From CAYPHY01 sp964410625 (GTDB taxonomy: Bacteria; Chloroflexota; Anaerolineae; Promineifilales; Promineifilaceae): a stretch of DNA of 5,166 nt. Below, piece after piece: positions 1 to 5,166 of this stretch; positions within the stretch are counted from its first letter, which is position 1; each line of letters opens with the position of its first letter. The DNA lies in the NCBI GenBank assembly GCA_964410625.1, contig CAYPHY010000082.1, forward strand, positions 1 to 5,166. The letters run 5' to 3'. A program made the translations under genes and the position numbers. The notes under the pieces are model-generated. The model saw only the letters and a list, made by a program, of their open reading frames with translations, was not told where the DNA came from and searched no databases.

Positions 1-58
1 AGGGATTCCTCGCTCCGCTCGGAATGACGTTGCAATCACTATTGAAACACTGTAGTTA
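1..58. repeat. Left arm of a 58-base inverted repeat, probably a dispersed element
   Basis: Bases 1-58 match the reverse complement of 5077-5134 at 55 of 58 positions, with differences at left-arm positions 24, 44 and 55 and no gaps. The outer part holds a small imperfect hairpin: ATTCC (5-9) can pair with GGAAT (21-25) around TCGCTCCGCTC, in which GC can pair with GC. The repeat starts at the first base of the window, so it may extend further left. It encodes no protein I can recognise. Identity as a multicopy dispersed repeat is inferred from its two copies here and its non-coding location; no transposase gene lies between the arms. Confidence 0.9.
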
Positions 59-103
59 ATCTACGTCCTCTCTTCTTGTTTGCAGCAACCATCTGGACAC
101 AGG

Positions 104-147
104 ATCAAAAAGACCTCCTGTGATCGCTGCAATCCTCAGGAGGTCTT
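104..147 (-). terminator. Intrinsic terminator of the sigma factor gene
   Basis: The arms 110-120 (AAGACCTCCTG) and 137-147 (CAGGAGGTCTT) are perfect reverse complements of 11 bases around a 16-base loop. Read on the minus strand, the stem runs directly into a T tract (GGTCTTTTTGATCC), the classic Rho-independent layout. It begins about 30 bases after the sigma gene stop codon. On the plus strand the stem is not followed by a T run, so it is expected to work in one direction only. Confidence 0.9.
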
Positions 148-177
148 CGACTTATATGATAATCAGAATGGCGTCAA

Positions 178-1407
178 TCAATTTAAGTATTGGCGCAAAT
201 GACCGGCGAAGTTGGGATGGCGCAGCTTGCGCAACGCTTCCTTTTCAAGCTGGCGGATACGCTCGCGAGAGAGGCCAAACATCTCACCCACTTCTTTCAA
301 GGTGCGCGATTCGCCGTCTTGCAAGCCATAACGCAGGCGCAGGATTCGCGCTTCACGTGGGGTCAGTTGGTCAAGAATCTCGCCGATCTCCTCGGTCAAC
401 ATCTTTTGGGCGACTGACTCGGCCGGAGGTGGCGCTTCGATGTCCTCAATAAAGTCGCCTAGCTCAGCATCCGACTCGTCCCCCACCGGCCGTTCCAAAT
501 GGACTGGCTGGCGGCTGGTGCGTAACATCCAACGCACGCGGTCGGCCGGCAGCTCCATGTTCTCGGCAATCTCTTCGGCCGTCGGCTGGCGGCCATACTC
601 CTGCTCCAGCTCCTGGGCTACCTGGTACAGCTTGCTGATGCGGCCGCCAAGATGGGCTGGAATACGGATGGTGCGGCCGTGGTTAGCCAGAGCGCGGGTC
701 ACGGCCTGGCGAATCCACCAGGTGGCATAGGTGCTGAAGCGGTTCCCGCGCCGGTAATCATACTTCTCCACCGCCTTCATTAAGCCCACATTCCCTTCCT
801 GAATCAGGTCCAGGAATTGCAGGCCACGGCCGCGATACTTCTTGGCAATGCTGACCACCAGACGGGTATTGGCGCGAATCAAGTGGGCGCGGGCGGCATC
901 ACCGACCTCGCGGGCATGTTCCAGTTGTGCCCACTCTTCCGGGTCTTCCAGGTCTCCGGCCGCCAATAGCTCTTCCGCTTCCCGTCCGGCTTCGATCTCT
1001 TTCGCCAGATTCACTTCTTCTTCGGCCGACAGCAGACCCTGCTGCCCCATTTCGCGGAAATAAAGCCCAACCGAATCATCAATCGGCACGTTGCTCAGGT
1101 CAAACAGGGGCGCGTCATGCGCCCGCACCGAAGAAGCGTCGGCATACAAATCATCATCGAGGACGAGATCATCATCGCTGCTGGCGCCATTGGCCATCGC
1201 AGCTACCTCGTCCTCATTCTCATAAATGGCAATACCTAAGGATTGAACCTCTTCCAACAGAGTTTCCAGCAATGCAATGTTGTTTTCTAATTCCGGTAAT
1301 GCCTCTAAGATTTGGTCGTATGTCAAATAACGCTGATCAATTCCATCATTGATCAGCGCATTGAGGACCTCCATCTCGTCCGACAACGGATCATTTAGAT
1401 CGCCCAT
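178..1407 (-). CDS. sigA: RNA polymerase sigma factor, sigma-70 family, RpoD/SigA type
   Basis: This 409-residue protein binds core RNA polymerase and directs it to -10/-35 promoters. All standard regions are visible. A region 1.1-like segment (about 12-65, with YLTYDQILEALPE) is followed by an acidic Asp-rich stretch (78-90) and region 1.2 (about 110-141). Regions 2.1-2.4 span about 174-253, with FLDLIQEGNVGLMKAVEKYD and FSTYATWWIRQAVTR; Q234 and T237 correspond to the E. coli -10 contact residues Q437 and T440. Region 3 is about 254-325. Region 4 (338-400) contains the helix-turn-helix SRERIRQLEKEALRKLRHP. Presence of region 1.1 and the length favour a primary (group 1) factor, but a group 2 paralogue cannot be excluded. 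Region 2.4 reads RTIRIPAHL where most members have RTIRIPVHM. The ATG at 1407 has an AAGGA about 14 bases upstream, rather far. Nine CGGCCG palindromes lie inside the gene. Confidence 0.95.
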   Translation of the reverse strand: MGDLNDPLSDEMEVLNALINDGIDQRYLTYDQILEALPELENNIALLETLLEEVQSLGIAIYENEDEVAAMANGASSDDDLVLDDDLYADASSVRAHDAPLFDLSNVPIDDSVGLYFREMGQQGLLSAEEEVNLAKEIEAGREAEELLAAGDLEDPEEWAQLEHAREVGDAARAHLIRANTRLVVSIAKKYRGRGLQFLDLIQEGNVGLMKAVEKYDYRRGNRFSTYATWWIRQAVTRALANHGRTIRIPAHLGGRISKLYQVAQELEQEYGRQPTAEEIAENMELPADRVRWMLRTSRQPVHLERPVGDESDAELGDFIEDIEAPPPAESVAQKMLTEEIGEILDQLTPREARILRLRYGLQDGESRTLKEVGEMFGLSRERIRQLEKEALRKLRHPNFAGHLRQYLN

Positions 1408-1518
1408 TATTCGCTAAAAATTCCTTCTCTTTCCCGATGATATTTTTGTGCTTATGCGCAGCCTCGGTGACCGGCAAAAGTCCACGGCGCTCGCACTCTT
1501 CCCTAAGATCAAAGGTGC

Positions 1519-1548
1519 AGTCTAGCATATTGCTTAAATAAAAGTCAA
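1519..1548 (-). promoter_or_regulatory. Candidate proximal promoter of the sigma factor gene
   Basis: On the minus strand TTGACT (1543-1548, five of six consensus bases) and TAGACT (1519-1524, four of six) are separated by 18 bases. Transcription would begin near 1512, giving an untranslated leader of about 105 bases. The match is reasonable but not exceptional for AT-rich sequence. Confidence 0.4.
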
Positions 1549-1639
1549 GAGGCTAAGCACAATGAAATTAAGCATAAATACTTATTCAGTACTATCCGAT
1601 ACTGTGTACCGCCACATACCTTCCATGCTTCCTTAAAAT

Positions 1640-1669
1640 ATTATAGCACATCCAATCTCGGTTTGACGG
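1640..1669 (-). promoter_or_regulatory. Candidate distal promoter of the sigma factor gene with extended -10
   Basis: On the minus strand TGC immediately precedes a perfect TATAAT (1640-1645), forming an extended -10. An 18-base spacer leads to a weak -35, CCGTCA (1664-1669). Transcription would start near 1633, leaving a leader of about 225 bases. A strong extended -10 can compensate for a weak -35. Confidence 0.4.
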
Positions 1670-1728
1670 CCGAATTTTGAATCTCCTTAATATTCCCCTT
1701 GTCCAATCGTTTTTTGTGCCAAACGCGC

Positions 1729-1734
1729 TATAAT
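1729..1734 (+). promoter_or_regulatory. Perfect -10 box at the start of the SH3 protein gene
   Basis: TATAAT (1729-1734) matches the consensus fully. No good -35 lies at the usual distance; TTGTCC at 1699-1704 is 24 bases away. With normal spacing transcription would start near 1741, three or four bases before the ATG at 1745, so the message would be essentially leaderless. Confidence 0.5.
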
Positions 1735-1744
1735 GCGCTCTATT

Positions 1745-2686
1745 ATGGGTTTTCCAACATGGACCTTGTGGGGCATGGGGCTATCGGCCGCCGGGGCATT
1801 GATCGCCATTGGGCTGGCGCTCGTGGCACAAACGCCACGCCTGCTGGCCCGCTTTGGTCTGACAAAATTTCGCTTTGACCTGCGTGCCAGGTCTTTTACT
1901 GTTTATGGCTTTGCCTTACTACTACTGGGAATCGGCTTCTTTTTGGCTGGTGTGCCGTTAGGTGACACACCCGTTGCTGAATCACCCTTAGAGCTGGCGG
2001 AGGGTGGGTCGTCTTTGAACGGAACTACAGCGGCCACAGAAATACCGTCTGAAGCACAAAACCCGCTGTCCACACTCGACGCGGCTACCCCGGCAGACAC
2101 AGTTGAGGAAGAGGCATCCGGCAGTGCCACGACTTCTAGCACTGGGGCTTTTGGGGGCTTGCCAAATCAGGAGACTACAACAGAAGAGGCCGCTGAGCCG
2201 ACCATTCCGGCCGAACTGCTGGGGACAGAGGTGGCTGATGGCTCCCTATCTTCAACGTCACTGCTAACCACAACGACAACGGTGACAGCGACCAATGGCA
2301 TCGCCGCGACCGACGTGCCTCTGGAAGCAAGCGCGACGGATGAGCCACCCACGCCAACCGAGACACCTGAGCCCACCTCAACGGCTACCCCCGTACCCTC
2401 CCCCACCGAAGAACCAACGGAAGTGCCAACGGCCACTCCTTCACCAATGCCTCCCGACCAGCCAACGGCCACCATCGGCGTGGGGACCAGCACACTCTGG
2501 GTCCGCCGTACGCCCGGCGGCCAAAATCTGAGCCTGCTGCGTAGCGGGGACACCGTGCTCTTGCTGAGCGGCCACGCCAATTACAATGGGTTGCTCTGGC
2601 GGCAGGTGAGCACGCTGGATGGGGTCGTGGGCTGGGTGCAAACCGCCTACTTAGACATTAACGAAACGGTACAGGCAACCCAATAG
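1745..2686 (+). CDS. Two-helix membrane protein with Thr/Ser/Pro-rich linker and C-terminal SH3-like domain
   Basis: This 313-residue protein has two hydrophobic helices (about 5-28 and 51-72) joined by a strongly basic loop (32-49, with RLLARF and RFDLRAR). By the positive-inside rule the loop is cytoplasmic and both termini are outside. A linker of about 170 residues follows (75-242), rich in Thr, Ser, Pro, Ala and Glu and ending in TPTETPEP/TATPVPSP-type segments. The final part (about 245-305) resembles a bacterial SH3 (SH3b) domain, with TLWVRRTPGG near its start, LRSGDTVLLLSG in the middle and VVGWVQTAYLD at the end. SH3b domains usually bind peptidoglycan or other envelope polymers, so an anchored wall-binding role is inferred; the substrate is unknown. 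A start at 1733 would add MRSI, but that ATG overlaps the TATAAT and neither start has a Shine-Dalgarno sequence. The gene is divergent from sigA and convergent with thrC. Confidence 0.8.
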   Translation: MGFPTWTLWGMGLSAAGALIAIGLALVAQTPRLLARFGLTKFRFDLRARSFTVYGFALLLLGIGFFLAGVPLGDTPVAESPLELAEGGSSLNGTTAATEIPSEAQNPLSTLDAATPADTVEEEASGSATTSSTGAFGGLPNQETTTEEAAEPTIPAELLGTEVADGSLSSTSLLTTTTTVTATNGIAATDVPLEASATDEPPTPTETPEPTSTATPVPSPTEEPTEVPTATPSPMPPDQPTATIGVGTSTLWVRRTPGGQNLSLLRSGDTVLLLSGHANYNGLLWRQVSTLDGVVGWVQTAYLDINETVQATQ

Positions 2687-2720
2687 CACACAGGCACACG
2701 CCAAGTATAGTGATTACGTT

Positions 2721-2750
2721 GAAAAGCCGATTTATCGCCGGGCTATTTTC
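2721..2750. terminator. Possible weak bidirectional terminator between convergent genes
   Basis: AGCC (2725-2728) and GGCT (2741-2744) can pair around a 12-base interior in which GA and TC add a little more stem. A tracts lie on the left and T tracts on the right, so on either strand the stem is followed by four T residues. It overlaps the thrC stop codon at 2743-2745 and lies about 38 bases after the SH3 gene stop. The stem is short and bulged, so efficiency is doubtful. Confidence 0.35.
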
Positions 2751-3798
2751 GTAACAGATAATCTTCCAGGGCGTTAATATCGGCCGGGAGCGTTCGCGGG
2801 GTGGTCGCCTGGGATACGGCCGTCTCCGGGTCCTTCAGACCGTGTCCGGTCAACACACAGACTGCCGTCTTGCCTACTGGGTCTACTTCCCCTCGCTCGA
2901 TCTGCTGCTTGAGGGCGGCCAAACCGGTCGCCGAAGCGGGTTCGACAAACACCCCTTCCACCGCCGCCAACAACCGCCAGCTTGCCAGGATTTCTTCATC
3001 GGTGACGGCGGTGATAATCCCATCGGACTTATCCAATGCCTCCAGCGCTTGCCGCCAACGGGCCGGATTGCCGATGCGAATGGCCGTCGCCACCGTTTCG
3101 GGTTGCTCCACGGGACGGCCGAGGACAATCGGCGCAGACCCGGCGGCCTGTCCACCCAGCAAGCGCGGCAATCCTTTGCCGTACTGCTGGTAACCTAGCC
3201 AATAGGCGGTGATGTTTCCGGCGTTGCCCACCGGCAAACAGTGCCAATCCGGTGCACGGCCGTCTAGCTGATCACAAATCTCAAAGCTTCCCGTCTTTTG
3301 CCCTTCCAAACGCCAGGGGTTGATCGAATTGACCAACACAATCGGCTGTCGCTCGACAATCTCACGCACCATGCGCAAACCATCGTCAAACGACCCTTCG
3401 ATGCTCAACACCTCCGCACCATAAGTCAGACAGGCGGCCAATTTACCCAGCGCGATCTTCCCTTCGGGGACCAACACCAGACAACGTAACCCGGCACGGG
3501 CGGCATAGGCGGCCGCGCTGGCGGCCGTGTTGCCCGTGCTGGCACAGATCACGCTTTGCGCCCCTTCGTGGACGGCCTGAGTGATGGCGGCCGTCATCCC
3601 GCGATCCTTAAAGGAGCCGGTCGGGTTTAACCCTTCATATTTAAGGAAGAGCCGCAGCCCCGCTTTGGGGGCCAATTTTTCCGCCAAACGCGGCGCGGCA
3701 ACCAGAGGGGTGTTGCCCTCATTGAGGGTCACCACCTGTACATCATCACCAAAAGGTAAATAAGAACGATATGCGTGAATAACTCCGGGCCAGTTCAT
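2743..3798 (-). CDS. thrC: Threonine synthase (PLP-dependent)
   Basis: This 351-residue cytoplasmic enzyme converts O-phospho-L-homoserine and water to L-threonine and phosphate, the last step of threonine synthesis. It is a fold-type II PLP enzyme of the short, Bacillus-like class. Visible motifs are LNEGNTPL (25-32), NPTGSFKDRGM (58-68) with K64 as the expected PLP lysine, ASTGNTAAS (86-94), the glycine-rich phosphate loop GNAGN (191-195), VEPASATGLAAL (285-296) and LTGHGLKDP (316-324). Nothing essential appears missing. I chose the ATG at 3798 because MNWPGVIHAYRSYLP is where family-like sequence begins. An in-frame GTG at 3855 would add 19 residues translated from the heptamer repeat. No Shine-Dalgarno sequence precedes 3798; the bases before it are pyrimidine-rich repeat. 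No thrA or thrB is in view. Seven CGGCCG sites lie inside the gene. Confidence 0.95.
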   Translation of the reverse strand: MNWPGVIHAYRSYLPFGDDVQVVTLNEGNTPLVAAPRLAEKLAPKAGLRLFLKYEGLNPTGSFKDRGMTAAITQAVHEGAQSVICASTGNTAASAAAYAARAGLRCLVLVPEGKIALGKLAACLTYGAEVLSIEGSFDDGLRMVREIVERQPIVLVNSINPWRLEGQKTGSFEICDQLDGRAPDWHCLPVGNAGNITAYWLGYQQYGKGLPRLLGGQAAGSAPIVLGRPVEQPETVATAIRIGNPARWRQALEALDKSDGIITAVTDEEILASWRLLAAVEGVFVEPASATGLAALKQQIERGEVDPVGKTAVCVLTGHGLKDPETAVSQATTPRTLPADINALEDYLLRK

Positions 3799-3799
3799 A

Positions 3800-3876
3800 G
3801 TAAAGAGTAAAGAGTGAAGAGTGGAGAGTGGGGAGATTGGACTGTTACTCTTCACTCCTCACTCTCCACTCCCCAC
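3800..3876. repeat. 77-base element of eleven heptamers filling the LysM-thrC gap
   Basis: The element reads as eleven 7-base units in perfect register. Units 1-5 (3800-3834) are GTAAAGA, GTAAAGA, GTGAAGA, GTGGAGA and GTGGGGA, changing stepwise from A to G. Unit 6 (3835-3841) is GATTGGA. Units 7-11 (3842-3876) are CTGTTAC, TCTTCAC, TCCTCAC, TCTCCAC and TCCCCAC, the complement-type series. Units 3 and 8 are exact reverse complements, and their neighbours pair partly, so a hairpin is possible. The intergenic gap is only 84 bases, so nearly all of it is repeat. It resembles in design the heptanucleotide STRR repeats known from cyanobacteria, though I claim no kinship. Confidence 0.9.
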
Positions 3877-3882
3877 TAGTAG

Positions 3883-4938
3883 CTACTGCCCTGGGATGAG
3901 CAGCATTTGTCCGGGGTAAATGACATAGGGGGAAGTCAGGTTGTTGGCCTGGGCAATGGTAGTCCAGGGGATGCCGTAGAGCAGGGCGATGCGCAGCAGG
4001 CTCTCGCCCGGCCGCACCTCGTGGGTAAATTCTGGCGTGGGGCCGGGTCGGTTGACGGGAATCTTCAACACCTGTCCCACGTAAATCTGGCTGGGGCTAA
4101 CCAGTCCATTGGCCTCGGCGATTTGCACCCAGCCAATGCCATAGGCCAGCCCAATGCGAAACAGGTTTTCGCCCGGCCGGACAGTATGGGTTGTCTCCGT
4201 CTGTGGGGATGGCGTGGGTTGTTCTGGTTGCCCGCCTGTGCCCGGCGTTCCTTCCGTGCCTTCTGTCGGAATGGTCAATACCTGTCCGACGGTAATGCGA
4301 TTGGCGTTGGTCAGCCCATTGGCCTGGGCGATTACCACCCAAGAAAGCCCATATTGCAAACCAATGCGATACAAATTCTCACCAGGGGCAACCGTGTGGG
4401 TCCGCGGTGTAGCAGGCGCGGCCGCCTCTGCAGAGGCACTCTCTTCCTGAGTTGCCGGAAGGGTCGGTGCTTCCGGTGCTTCAGCGGCCGTCTCCGAATC
4501 GGCCTCATCTCCTCCCTCATCGGCCCCCGCTTCGGCAACCGCCTCTTCCTCATCCTCCTCCGTTGGTTGTGGCGGCTCTGCTTCATCCATCTCGGCCGCT
4601 TCTTCCTCGGCCGACGGAGTCGGTGACATCACAGGCAAGGAGGTAGCCGACGGCTCTGGCGTGCCTTCATCTGGCGGTTCGGCCGTCTCGCGGGGGGATG
4701 TTTCGGATGTTTCAGCAACGGCCGTTGGTTCAGCCATATCAACGACGGCCGTTGGGGCTTCAACTTCCCCCTGCCCGCCACCTACTTCCGGATCGCCCTC
4801 CGCCCCACCAACGGCAATGGTTGGCACACCGGTCGGCAGAGCATCCATGCTGCTGGGCAGCGGCCGATCGCAGGCCACCAATACGAATAGCACAATTAAG
4901 ACAATTAGCGCAAAGGGACGAAACCGCCAGCTCACCAT
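3883..4938 (-). CDS. Lipoprotein with acidic linker and three C-terminal LysM domains
   Basis: This 351-residue protein starts with a lipoprotein signal: basic MVSWRFRPF, a hydrophobic core, then the lipobox LVAC with C23 as the expected lipidated residue. A long low-complexity linker follows (about 24-178), rich in Glu, Ala, Pro and Thr, with an acidic block at 110-155. Three LysM repeats end the protein: about 180-224 (HTVAPGENLYRIGLQYG), 250-294 (HTVRPGENLFRIGLAYG) and 305-349 (HEVRPGESLLRIALLYG), each closing with VGQVLTIP, VGQVLKIP or PGQMLLIP. LysM domains bind N-acetylglucosamine-containing polymers such as peptidoglycan, so a membrane-tethered wall-binding role is inferred. No catalytic domain is present. 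GGAGGT lies six bases before the ATG, supporting this start. thrC follows on the same strand after 84 bases of repeat. Ten CGGCCG sites lie in this gene, the most of the four. Confidence 0.9.
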   Translation of the reverse strand: MVSWRFRPFALIVLIVLFVLVACDRPLPSSMDALPTGVPTIAVGGAEGDPEVGGGQGEVEAPTAVVDMAEPTAVAETSETSPRETAEPPDEGTPEPSATSLPVMSPTPSAEEEAAEMDEAEPPQPTEEDEEEAVAEAGADEGGDEADSETAAEAPEAPTLPATQEESASAEAAAPATPRTHTVAPGENLYRIGLQYGLSWVVIAQANGLTNANRITVGQVLTIPTEGTEGTPGTGGQPEQPTPSPQTETTHTVRPGENLFRIGLAYGIGWVQIAEANGLVSPSQIYVGQVLKIPVNRPGPTPEFTHEVRPGESLLRIALLYGIPWTTIAQANNLTSPYVIYPGQMLLIPGQ

Positions 4939-4944
4939 TTGAAT

Positions 4945-4950
4945 ACCTCC
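4945..4950 (-). promoter_or_regulatory. Shine-Dalgarno site of the LysM lipoprotein gene
   Basis: GGAGGT on the minus strand, six bases before the ATG at 4938, is the only near-perfect ribosome binding site at any gene start in the window. It fixes the start of the LysM lipoprotein and contrasts with the SH3 gene and thrC, which have none at their preferred starts. Confidence 0.85.
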
Positions 4951-4976
4951 ACTACGGTGTTTACCACTGGACGCTA

Positions 4977-4985
4977 ACTATACCA
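4977..4985 (-). promoter_or_regulatory. Candidate extended -10 promoter of the LysM lipoprotein gene
   Basis: On the minus strand TGG precedes TATAGT (4977-4982), an extended -10 with five of six consensus bases. No good -35 is seen 16-18 bases upstream. Transcription would begin near 4970, giving a leader of about 32 bases that includes the GGAGGT. The transcript may continue through the heptamer element into thrC. Confidence 0.45.
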
Positions 4986-5076
4986 CGAATTTACCTGGCG
5001 TCCTACTGGCGTAAGGGCGAAATTTCATCCAAAACAAACATAGGTTGGAGGTAAGTTTTCCAATTCAACCTCATGC

Positions 5077-5134
5077 TAATTACAGTGTTTAAATAGTGAT
5101 TGCAACGTCACTCCGAGCGGAGCGAGGAATCCCT
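5077..5134. repeat. Right arm of the 58-base inverted repeat
   Basis: This is the reverse complement of bases 1-58 with three substitutions. The change opposite left-arm position 24 turns ATTCC into ACTCC, weakening the small outer hairpin that the left arm can form. The arm is non-coding and lies beyond the LysM gene promoter. It is followed by 32 bases (5135-5166) in which I recognise nothing. Confidence 0.9.
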
Positions 5135-5166
5135 GGCGATTCCGTTGACCAGCGAATGGATAGGGA

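Larger units (their letters stand above)
1408..1744. other. AT-rich divergent intergenic region between the sigma gene and the SH3 membrane protein gene
   Basis: This 337-base gap has no convincing reading frame. It is much richer in A and T than its neighbours, especially at 1520-1720. It contains two candidate minus-strand promoters for the sigma gene and the TATAAT of the plus-strand gene, listed separately. The two TATAAT boxes, on opposite strands, are about 84 bases apart, so the divergent promoters may share flanking sequence. One CGGCCG (1667-1672) overlaps the weak -35 of the distal sigma promoter. A seven-base inverted repeat, TGCTTAA (1531-1537) and TTAAGCA (1568-1574), flanks the TTGACT box; I cannot say whether it is an operator. 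Confidence 0.6.

Noticed and set aside
120..452. Plus-strand frame of 110 codons overlapping the sigma gene 3' end
   Set aside because: It starts inside the terminator hairpin and runs antisense to sigma region 4, with no ribosome site and no recognisable domain.
2167..2580. Minus-strand frame of 137 codons inside the SH3 gene
   Set aside because: Its Val/Ser/Gly-rich sequence is just the complement of the Thr/Pro linker codons.
3800..3876. CRISPR-like array
   Set aside because: Units are 7 bases with no spacers and no cas genes; it is a short tandem repeat.
3907..4626. Long plus-strand open frame of 239 codons opposite the LysM gene
   Set aside because: It is antisense to three clear LysM domains; its protein has no family-like pattern, and the periodic similarity in it mirrors the LysM repeats. 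GC-rich antisense frames stay open easily.
5043..5070. Hairpin GGTTG...CAACC upstream of the LysM gene
   Set aside because: The stem is only five bases with a loop of 18 and an overlapping alternative pairing, so it is not better than chance.
1..5134. Composite transposon bounded by the inverted repeats
   Set aside because: There is no transposase, integrase or visible target duplication, and the cargo is housekeeping. A pair of dispersed repeats explains it more simply.
5162..5166. The last bases AGGGA equal the first bases of the window, suggesting a circular molecule
   Set aside because: A five-base match is expected by chance too often, and the genes are chromosomal in type.
1..5166. 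Anti-phage, toxin-antitoxin or biosynthetic gene system
   Set aside because: All four genes have ordinary recognisable families and no gap is large enough for an unlisted multigene system.

Overview
The window looks like a chromosomal piece of a Chloroflexota bacterium, probably an Anaerolineae-like lineage. This is inferred from the Thr/Pro/Glu-rich linkers (TPTETPEPTSTATP-type) in two surface proteins, from the housekeeping-type sigma factor and from the dispersed-repeat style of the DNA. No marker gene settles the placement. GC content is moderately high in the genes and clearly lower in the gaps.

Layout, left to right. Bases 1-58 are one arm of a near-perfect inverted repeat whose other arm is at 5077-5134. 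A strong intrinsic terminator (104-147) follows, ending a complete minus-strand gene for a sigma-70 family factor with regions 1.1 to 4.2 (178-1407). A 337-base AT-rich gap (1408-1744) carries candidate promoters for the sigma gene on the minus strand. It also holds a perfect TATAAT for the divergent plus-strand gene, placed so close to that gene's start that the mRNA is probably leaderless. That gene (1745-2686) encodes a two-helix membrane protein with a long extracytoplasmic linker and a C-terminal SH3-like domain. It converges on threonine synthase (minus strand, 2743-3798) across a short gap with a possible bidirectional terminator. Upstream of thrC, on the same strand, is a lipoprotein with three C-terminal LysM domains (3883-4938), which has a good Shine-Dalgarno sequence and a candidate promoter. 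The right inverted-repeat arm closes the window.

Functionally this is an ordinary set: basal transcription, one amino-acid biosynthesis step and two cell-envelope proteins. I see no defence system, secondary-metabolite cluster or phage gene. The unusual content is in the DNA itself. (1) The LysM-thrC gap is almost entirely a 77-base element made of eleven heptamers in exact 7-base register, with a graded A-to-G series on one side and its inverted counterpart on the other. It abuts the thrC start codon and may supply an alternative start. (2) The palindrome CGGCCG occurs about 29 times in 5.2 kb, roughly ten times expectation. (3) The 58-base inverted repeats lie at the two ends. (4) The SH3 gene has an apparently leaderless start.
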